Below, piece by piece: positions 1 through 4,289 of a stretch of 6,924 bases of DNA. Origin of the DNA: Chthoniobacterales bacterium (lineage in GTDB: Bacteria > Verrucomicrobiota > Verrucomicrobiia > Chthoniobacterales > UBA10450); contig JACCZO010000409.1 of assembly GCA_013695925.1 (NCBI GenBank), positions 1-6,924 of the forward strand, in the 5' to 3' direction. The notes under the pieces are model-generated. The model was not told where the DNA came from. It saw only the letters and a program-made list of their open reading frames with translations, and made no database searches. Numbering within the stretch: the first letter of the stretch is position 1; each line of letters begins with the position of its first letter. The position numbers and the translations under genes are program-made.

Positions 1-129
1 CTCCACCTGGTCGTGCGGCGAGAGGCGGTCAAAAAAAGGGAGCTGGCGCGAAATGATCGCGCGCCACTCCACTGGCACTGACTGCGCGCGCAGGCGCTTC
101 CGCTGCCGCTCTTTGAAAAACCCGAACAT
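1..129 (-). CDS. mtfA: MtfA-like M90 zinc peptidase, N-terminal fragment (continues beyond the window)
   Basis: The first 43 codons of a minus-strand gene are visible, starting at the ATG at 129 and running off the window edge. The translation begins MFGFFKERQRKRLRAQ and continues through VEWRAIISRQLPFFDRL to SPHDQVE. This matches the usual opening of MtfA/M90 family proteins: a short hydrophobic and basic start, then a 'P-x-x-W-R-x-I-L-x-x-x-x-P-x-x-x-x-L' stretch and a D/E-Q element. In E. coli MtfA is a cytosolic zinc metallopeptidase that binds the glucose repressor Mlc; outside enterobacteria its target is generally unknown. The zinc-binding HExxH region lies outside the window, so activity cannot be judged. 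The gene follows the lipoprotein at 192-635 in the same direction with a 62-base gap, so co-transcription is possible. A candidate ribosome-binding AGGG lies 8 bases before the ATG. The family call rests on the N-terminus only. Confidence 0.72.
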   Translation of the reverse strand, partial: MFGFFKERQRKRLRAQSVPVEWRAIISRQLPFFDRLSPHDQVE

Positions 130-131
130 CG

Positions 132-149
132 CCCTCACCCTAATGAGGG
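132..149 (-). promoter_or_regulatory. Small hairpin over the ribosome-binding region of the mtfA-like gene
   Basis: CCCTCA (132-137) and TGAGGG (144-149) are exact reverse complements separated by six bases. On the minus-strand transcript this gives a 6-bp stem whose loop carries UUAGGG and whose 3' arm is UGAGGG, ending two bases before the start codon. Both possible Shine-Dalgarno matches are therefore in the loop or the stem. A role in damping translation of the downstream gene is inference; a stem this short can arise by chance. Confidence 0.3.
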
Positions 150-191
150 AGTCGATCCGATCTCCAGTTTTTTATCCGCGCGCGAGCCCGC

Positions 192-635
192 TCAGCGGTG
201 CTCGGAAACGTAGATCGCAATCCCGGTCGCGGCGTTGCTCACGATCGGCGCTGCGCCACTTACCGCCCCCCCACCCGCGACCACGCTGCGCCCGCCGCCC
301 GAAATGCCGCCACCACCCACCCCCACTCCGAGGGTGCCATTCGCACGGTCGCCTAACGACGTGATCAGAACGCCGTTTGCGCCTACCCTGGCCGCTTCCA
401 CTTGCAGGCGCGCGATCGCTTCCGCCTCCCCTTCCGGGCTGCCGTGGAAAAAGCGCCCGCCGCTGGTCGCATCGAGCAAGGCGATTTCCTGGTAATGAAG
501 CGGCGGCGTTCGGTAGATGCGCACGTCCGCCGGGTTCAGCGGCGGCCGGGCCGGCCCCACCAGATGAATGGAGCTGCTTGCGCAACCGGTGAGGAAAGAA
601 ACGACCAGCAATGCCGCGAGGGAAATTTGTTTCAT
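192..635 (-). CDS. Small Gly-rich envelope lipoprotein, RcsF/YbjQ-like core suspected
   Basis: This is a complete 147-residue protein. The N-terminus is a clear lipoprotein signal peptide: Lys2, a hydrophobic stretch at 4-15, then lipobox LTGC with the lipidated Cys at 18. Mature +2 to +4 residues are Ala-Ser-Ser, which do not suggest inner-membrane retention. The middle part (about 35-93) has the pattern NPADVRIYRTPPLHYQEIAL, then a helix AEAIARLQVEAARVGANGVL. The 'helix ending in xGANxV' is reminiscent of small lipoproteins and YbjQ/RcsF-like folds in which a helix packs on a sheet; this is a resemblance, not a proven family. Residues 100-128 are a Gly/Ser/Val linker rich in GGG, and the C-terminal 'TGIAIYVSEHR' looks like a last strand. 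The start at 635 is chosen because it supplies the complete signal peptide. AAGGG touches the ATG with no spacer, and TAAGAT (complement of 641-646) just upstream resembles a -10 box, so a very short or absent 5' leader is possible. Function is unknown. Confidence 0.85.
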   Translation of the reverse strand: MKQISLAALLVVSFLTGCASSSIHLVGPARPPLNPADVRIYRTPPLHYQEIALLDATSGGRFFHGSPEGEAEAIARLQVEAARVGANGVLITSLGDRANGTLGVGVGGGGISGGGRSVVAGGGAVSGAAPIVSNAATGIAIYVSEHR

Positions 636-675
636 CCCTTATCTTACGAGCGCCGGGCCGAGTTCGGTTGCCGAC

Positions 676-762
676 GGTAGGGCGAGACTCTGTCGAGCCA
701 GGGGGAGGACGGCTTTCCCGCAGCCGTGCGCCGCCCCCGGCTCGACGGAGTCTCGCCCTACC
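676..762. repeat. Intergenic imperfect palindrome (REP-like element, family 1)
   Basis: The arms 676-699 and 739-762 are 24 bases each and complementary apart from one position (T691 against G748, which pairs as a wobble in RNA). After a one-base bulge (A700) a further five pairs follow (701-705 with 734-738). Inside this, ACGGCT (709-714) pairs with AGCCGT (722-727), giving a nested inner hairpin. The core word is GGTAGGGCGAGACT on one arm. The element lies between the divergent starts of the lipoprotein and the oxidase genes. Its length, nested structure and lack of a T-tract suggest a dispersed REP-like intergenic element rather than a simple terminator. Being repeated elsewhere in the genome is inference, because only this copy is in the window. 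Confidence 0.75.
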
Positions 763-830
763 CGAAAGACGTGCTTATCCGTCGTTCTCATCCGATTAGC
801 CGGCTCATGGCCTTGCTGCTAAAAGAAGCC

Positions 831-1775
831 ATGTCGAAGCAGATCGCGATCGTCGGAGCGGGAGTGTCAGGTCTTACCTGCGGCGTCCTTTTCGCGGAAC
901 GCGGATACCGGACCACCATTTTTGCCGCCGAGACCGGCGACCAAACCACGTCCGCCGTCGCGGCCGCGATCTGGTTTCCCTACGATGCCGCTCCGCTCGA
1001 CGCCGTCATCGCGTGGGCGCTGGAAACTTATGAAGTCCTGCAACCTCTCGGCGCCGATCCGGCGAGCGGTGTTTCCATGATTGAACAACGCGCCTTCACC
1101 CGGGCCGGAGAATTGGCCATCCCGGAGTGGGCCGTCTCGTTAGGCGCGCGTCGTCTCCCGGCCGCGGACGTCCCGCGCGCTTTTAGCAGCGGATACACCC
1201 TCGCGGTTCCGCTGACCGACACGACGCAATACCTTCCTTACCTAACGAAGCGTTTCCGGAACGCGGGCGGGGAGATCTACGGCGGAATTCATCTCGAGAA
1301 TCTCGAGGAAGCAGCGCTCGATTGCGGGCTGGTGGTGAATTGCAGCGGAGTCGGCGCCCGCACCCTCCTGCCCGATCGGGAAGTCGAACCGCATCGCGGC
1401 CAGGTCGTGCTGGTGCCGGGAATCCCGCATTCGCACGCCACAGTCTGCGACGATCCGCCGCTCATGTACGCGATCCCGCGCGCGGACGACTGCGTCTTTG
1501 GCGGAAGCAACGACCCGAGCGCGGATCGCAATCCCGATCCGGCGCTCTCTGCGCGCATTGTCGCCGAGTGCAGCCGCGCCTTGGAAATCGAGCCACCCTC
1601 GGTTCTGCGTGAGCGCGTTGGCTTGCGTCCTTTTCGCCGCAGCGGAATCTGCCTGCGCGCCGATCGCCTGCGCGACGGGCGCCGCGTGATTCATAATTAC
1701 GGCCACGGCGGTTCCGGCTTCACCCTCTCGTGGGGCTGCGCCGGAGCCGTTCTCGCTCTCGCGGATTCTGCCTAA
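831..1775 (+). CDS. FAD-dependent oxidoreductase of the D-amino-acid oxidase family
   Basis: The 314-residue protein has the length and architecture of D-amino-acid oxidases (DAAO), flavoenzymes that oxidise D-amino acids to imino acids and hydrogen peroxide. Residues 5-14 form the FAD-binding start (IAIVGAGVSG). Residues 40-51 (TSAVAAAIWFPY) match the flavin-contacting 'TSxxAAxxWxPY' segment. VVNCSGVGA is at 168-176, RGQVV at 189-193, and MYAIP at 212-216 places Tyr213 near the usual active-site Tyr. Residues 286-304 (VIHNYGHGG, then GFTLSWGCA) fit the classical DAAO signature. The segment VGLRPFRRSGICLR (263-276) aligns with the substrate-binding loop, but Cys274 stands where fungal and mammalian enzymes have the Arg that holds the substrate carboxylate, so the substrate is uncertain. 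The ATG at 831 is chosen because the Rossmann motif follows directly and AGAAG lies just upstream; the in-frame GTG at 726 lies inside the palindrome. No signal peptide is seen, so it is probably cytosolic. The TAA stop is part of a GCCTAACG octamer. Confidence 0.88.
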   Translation: MSKQIAIVGAGVSGLTCGVLFAERGYRTTIFAAETGDQTTSAVAAAIWFPYDAAPLDAVIAWALETYEVLQPLGADPASGVSMIEQRAFTRAGELAIPEWAVSLGARRLPAADVPRAFSSGYTLAVPLTDTTQYLPYLTKRFRNAGGEIYGGIHLENLEEAALDCGLVVNCSGVGARTLLPDREVEPHRGQVVLVPGIPHSHATVCDDPPLMYAIPRADDCVFGGSNDPSADRNPDPALSARIVAECSRALEIEPPSVLRERVGLRPFRRSGICLRADRLRDGRRVIHNYGHGGSGFTLSWGCAGAVLALADSA

Positions 1776-1777
1776 CG

Positions 1778-1873
1778 GTGACTCTGCTCGCGCCTGGCAG
1801 TTACACCGGAATTGTGCGCGGGGCGAACGACACCACCGGCGTCGCGCTGGTTGAAGCCTAGAATTTGAAGTAG
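1778..1873 (+). pseudogene. C-terminal remnant of a repeat/beta-sandwich surface protein
   Basis: Right after the oxidase stop, in another frame, the bases read VTLLAPGSYTGIVRGA, then NDTTGVALVEA, a TAG stop at 1859-1861, then NLK and a second TAG at 1871-1873. This resembles the extreme C-terminus of secreted or surface beta-sandwich proteins of the type 'L-x-P-G-x-Y-T-x-I-V-x-G-x-x-x-x-T-G-x-x-L-V-E-x-Y-x-L', which I associate with Verrucomicrobiota. Read that way, the first TAG replaces a Tyr codon (VEA-Y-NLK). The fragment has no plausible start or promoter of its own, and its upstream part is missing where the oxidase gene ends. I interpret it as the scar of a gene lost by deletion or rearrangement. 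Alternatively a chance reading; the motif match is good but short. Confidence 0.55.
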
Positions 1874-1874
1874 C

Positions 1875-1904
1875 CCGGCGCGGAAAAACCGGTTAACGCG
1901 CCGG
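1875..1904. repeat. Short GC-rich inverted repeat, possible weak terminator
   Basis: CCGGCGCG (1875-1882) and CGCGCCGG (1897-1904) are exact reverse complements with a 14-base loop that itself contains the palindrome AACCGGTT (1887-1894). It lies behind the gene remnant and before the cyclase gene. There is no T-run directly behind the stem (CTTTTG comes about ten bases later), so a terminator role is uncertain. The rest of 1905-2011 shows no gene and no convincing promoter. Confidence 0.3.
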
Positions 1905-2011
1905 TTGAGGCGCCCTTTTGTGGGAGGGGCGGGCAAGATTTTTCACGAATAGCGATCCGTGCGCGATATCTCATTGAGAGAAGGTCGTTAGCCCGTCCAC
2001 ATGAGCGCCCG

Positions 2012-3727
2012 ATGAAACATTCGATCGCCTTAAAGATCTTCGGCTTGGCCGTGGGCATTCTCGTCCTCAACGTGGCCGTCGCGGTTCTGACCAATCTCGA
2101 GGTGATCGGACTCGGCCGGGATGTGGCGCTCGTGGCCAAACAGACCATCCCATTGGCGAAGGAGGCCTCTGAGCTGGATGAGTGCAGCCTGGAACGGCGG
2201 ATCGCCTTCCAGACACTCTCTGACCTCTACACGGCTCTCAGACCGGACAACAAGGCGATCGAGAAGGAACAAAGGAACTTCGAGGAATCGAGCCGATGCT
2301 TTCAAAAGAACCTGGAGGAGCTGCGAAAAATTCTCGCGCGACTCCCGGACGATCCCGAAGAGAGAGAGCTCTATGCGGGAGCGCGCGAGCTGGCCGGGCA
2401 AATGGAAACGACGTTCGCTGCCGAAACCGGCATGGCAATGATGCTTCTGAAGCATCGCCGGGAGGGAAACCTGGAGAAAGCAGAGGAGCTGAATGTTTTC
2501 GACAATCAATCAGAGGAACTCCTCGATACGCAGGGGAACAAACTCCGCGCGATCACGATGGAACTGGCGGAGATCTCAGCCCGGCGGGCCAAGAGCAGTG
2601 AAGTCTGGGTTCTCTGGAGCAGTGCGGCGACGACGTGCTTCGCCATCCTCACCGGATTGATCGTGGCTTGGCTGACCTCCAGAAACCTGGCCAGGCCGCT
2701 CGTTCAACTCCTGCAGACCACGCGCGCCGTGCAGGCCGGTGATCTTTCCACCCATCTCGAGAAACTGCCCGCGGACGAGATTGGGCAGCTTGGCGAGGGC
2801 TTTAACGCCATGGTGGGCGAGTTGCGCCGGAAACAGGAGATGCAAAAGGCGATCGGCTCTTACATCGACCCCCGGATCGTCGAGAAGGTGATCCTGGCCG
2901 GCCGAAAAGAAGACATGGCCGGGCAAAAGCGGGTCATGACCATCCTCTTCGCCGATCTGGTCGGCTTCACCACCCTTGGGGAACAGCTCACCCCCGGCGG
3001 ATTGGTTAATGTCCTCAACCGCTACTTCACTCTGATGTCGGAATGCGTCCAGGCCGAGAACGGCATCATCGATAAATTCATCGGGGACGCGATCATGGCC
3101 TACTGGGGCCCGCCTTTTGTCGGTGAAGAGGAGGAAGCCGCAGCGGCATGCCGGGCGGCCTTGCGCCAATTGGAGGCGCTCACTCAGTTTCGGTCCGAGC
3201 TGCCGGACCTGATGGGGCTGCGCAAGAATCTCCCGGAAGTAAAAATCCGCATCGGCCTCGCTACCGGGGAGGTCGTGGTAGGAAACATCGGGAGCGAAAC
3301 GGCGCGGAACTACACCGTTATGGGCGATGTCGTCAACGTCGCCTCGCGCATGGAGTCGGCCAACAATGTTTACGGGACCCGCATCCTGATCTCGGAGGAG
3401 ACCCGGCGAATGGCCGACCGGATCGTCCAGACACGGGAAATCGACCTGGTCGCGGTCAAGGGAAAGTCCGAGCCCGTGCAGATATATGAGTTGATCTCGA
3501 TCGAGGGAGAACTTTCCCCGGAGTGGGAAGAACGGCGGAGAAGATTCGGGGAGGGGCTGGAGGCATACCGAAAACAGGAATGGCCGGCGTCGGAAATGAT
3601 TTTCCAGGAGCTGGTGGAAAAATATCACGATCGTCCGGCGCGTGCTTTCCTGGAGAGGGTAAGGATTCTGCGGCAGGATCCTCCGGGCGCGGGCTGGGAT
3701 GGAGTCTGGAGAATGACCACTAAATGA
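2012..3727 (+). CDS. Membrane-bound class III adenylate/guanylate cyclase with HAMP domain
   Basis: The 571-residue protein makes cyclic nucleotide from NTP in response to an extracytoplasmic cue. Layout: transmembrane helix 1 at about 8-29; a helical periplasmic sensor at about 30-196, like a four-helix bundle; transmembrane helix 2 at about 198-223; HAMP linker at about 222-275; catalytic domain at about 306-498; and a charged helical tail to 571. Metal-binding Asp315 (FADLVGFT) and Asp359 (DKFIGDAIMAYWG) are present with the usual 44-residue spacing. Lys355 and Thr435 (NYTVMGD) occupy the base-selecting positions and fit ATP rather than GTP. Asn442 and Arg446 are the transition-state residues. 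All canonical catalytic residues are therefore intact and cAMP is the expected product. The tail (GLEAYRKQEWPASEMIFQEL) is a TPR-like extension common behind such cyclases. The ATG at 2012 overlaps the stop of a five-codon reading frame at 2001-2015, and no good Shine-Dalgarno is visible. Arg codon use (ten AGA/AGG) differs from the neighbours, suggesting a different origin. Confidence 0.93.
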   Translation: MKHSIALKIFGLAVGILVLNVAVAVLTNLEVIGLGRDVALVAKQTIPLAKEASELDECSLERRIAFQTLSDLYTALRPDNKAIEKEQRNFEESSRCFQKNLEELRKILARLPDDPEERELYAGARELAGQMETTFAAETGMAMMLLKHRREGNLEKAEELNVFDNQSEELLDTQGNKLRAITMELAEISARRAKSSEVWVLWSSAATTCFAILTGLIVAWLTSRNLARPLVQLLQTTRAVQAGDLSTHLEKLPADEIGQLGEGFNAMVGELRRKQEMQKAIGSYIDPRIVEKVILAGRKEDMAGQKRVMTILFADLVGFTTLGEQLTPGGLVNVLNRYFTLMSECVQAENGIIDKFIGDAIMAYWGPPFVGEEEEAAAACRAALRQLEALTQFRSELPDLMGLRKNLPEVKIRIGLATGEVVVGNIGSETARNYTVMGDVVNVASRMESANNVYGTRILISEETRRMADRIVQTREIDLVAVKGKSEPVQIYELISIEGELSPEWEERRRRFGEGLEAYRKQEWPASEMIFQELVEKYHDRPARAFLERVRILRQDPPGAGWDGVWRMTTK

Positions 3728-3810
3728 GCCGGGGACGACGCTGGCTGGCCGGAGCACAATCCGAGGTTTAAATCGGTGGCTGAAACCTCCGCCGGTGTTA
3801 TTTTAGGCAA

Positions 3811-4146
3811 ATGGAAAAGCCACAAATCACCGCCTATCTCAAAACGCATTGCGGCTGGAGCGGCGGCGTCCGTGCCGTCCTTGCCAAATACGACCTCCCT
3901 TATACGGAAAAAGATATCATCCAGAATCCCGCCTATCGCTGGGAGATGGAGAGCAAGAGCGGTCAGCCCCTCTCGCCCTGCATCGAGATCAACGGCGAGA
4001 TGGTGGCGGACGTGAGCGGCGAAGAAGTCGAGCGTTACCTGCTCGAACACAAACTGGTCCAGCCTAACGAAAAAGACGCCGGGGTGCCGATCAACGCTCC
4101 CTGCGCCAACGAGCAGCACGGCGAGCCGGTGAAGATGAAGTTTTAG
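3811..4146 (+). CDS. Glutaredoxin-like protein with a single-Cys CGWS active site
   Basis: The 111-residue protein has a thioredoxin-fold glutaredoxin pattern: strand ITAYLK (6-11), active-site turn THCGWSGGVRAVL (12-24), second strand after YDLPYTEKDI, then QPLSPCIEING (52-62) where Pro56 sits at the conserved cis-Pro position, and a last helix GEEVERYLLEH (70-80). The active site is Cys14-Gly-Trp-Ser, similar to the CGFS of monothiol glutaredoxins that handle Fe-S clusters or glutathione, but it lacks their second flanking motifs. Cys57 directly after the cis-Pro is unusual. Residues 84-111 form a polar extension with Cys98 and His103 that the small glutaredoxins lack. It is probably a cytosolic thiol-redox or Fe-S-related protein; the partner cannot be told. 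The ATG at 3811 has only a weak AGG three bases upstream. It ends just before a strong terminator, so it is the last gene of its transcript; the 83-base gap after the cyclase could allow read-through from it. Confidence 0.8.
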   Translation: MEKPQITAYLKTHCGWSGGVRAVLAKYDLPYTEKDIIQNPAYRWEMESKSGQPLSPCIEINGEMVADVSGEEVERYLLEHKLVQPNEKDAGVPINAPCANEQHGEPVKMKF

Positions 4147-4166
4147 GCAGCCGACTTCGCTCTTGG

Positions 4167-4205
4167 AAAGGCCTTCTCCGATTCCCGGGGAAGGCCTTTT
4201 TCTTT
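4167..4205 (+). terminator. Rho-independent terminator after the glutaredoxin-like gene
   Basis: Arms 4167-4179 and 4187-4199 form a 13-bp stem (core AAAGGCCTT against AAGGCCTTT) with one T-G wobble and a seven-base loop (GATTCCC). It is followed by a T-rich tail running to 4205 (five T, C, three T). It begins 20 bases after the stop codon of the glutaredoxin-like gene. The A-rich left flank means it could also act weakly on the other strand, but no minus-strand gene ends there. Confidence 0.88.
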
Positions 4206-4289
4206 CCCGCGGCCTGGGCTTTCCTCCGTCGGGAGGTGTGATTTAGTTCTCTCGCAACGCGCCCGCAGGCTTTGCCTCCTGATTTTTGC

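Noticed and set aside
172..585. Minus-strand 137-residue frame overlapping the lipoprotein gene
   Set aside because: It is Arg/Gly/Ala-rich shadow sequence; the overlapping frame at 192-635 has a signal peptide and lipobox.
676..762. Palindrome read as a terminator for the divergent genes
   Set aside because: Both flanking genes start near it rather than end, and there is no T-tract behind either arm.
726..830. N-terminal extension of the oxidase from a GTG at 726 or an ATG at 807
   Set aside because: The extension begins inside the palindrome and would put 35 or 8 extra residues before a Rossmann motif that normally sits at the very N-terminus.
1242..1706. Minus-strand 154-residue frame inside the oxidase gene
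   Set aside because: It is antisense to conserved oxidase motifs and shows no recognisable domain.
2576..3757. Minus-strand open frame of 393 residues
   Set aside because: It is antisense to the cyclase HAMP and catalytic domains, which are clearly the coding frame; no family features are seen.
3728..3810. Possible small gene or promoter between the cyclase and glutaredoxin-like genes
   Set aside because: No coding pattern, no convincing -35/-10 pair and no stable hairpin with a T-tract were seen.
4272..4289. TTG start six codons upstream of the PBP ATG
   Set aside because: It adds MPPDFC before the typical basic tail and has no ribosome-binding site; the ATG at 4290 is simpler.
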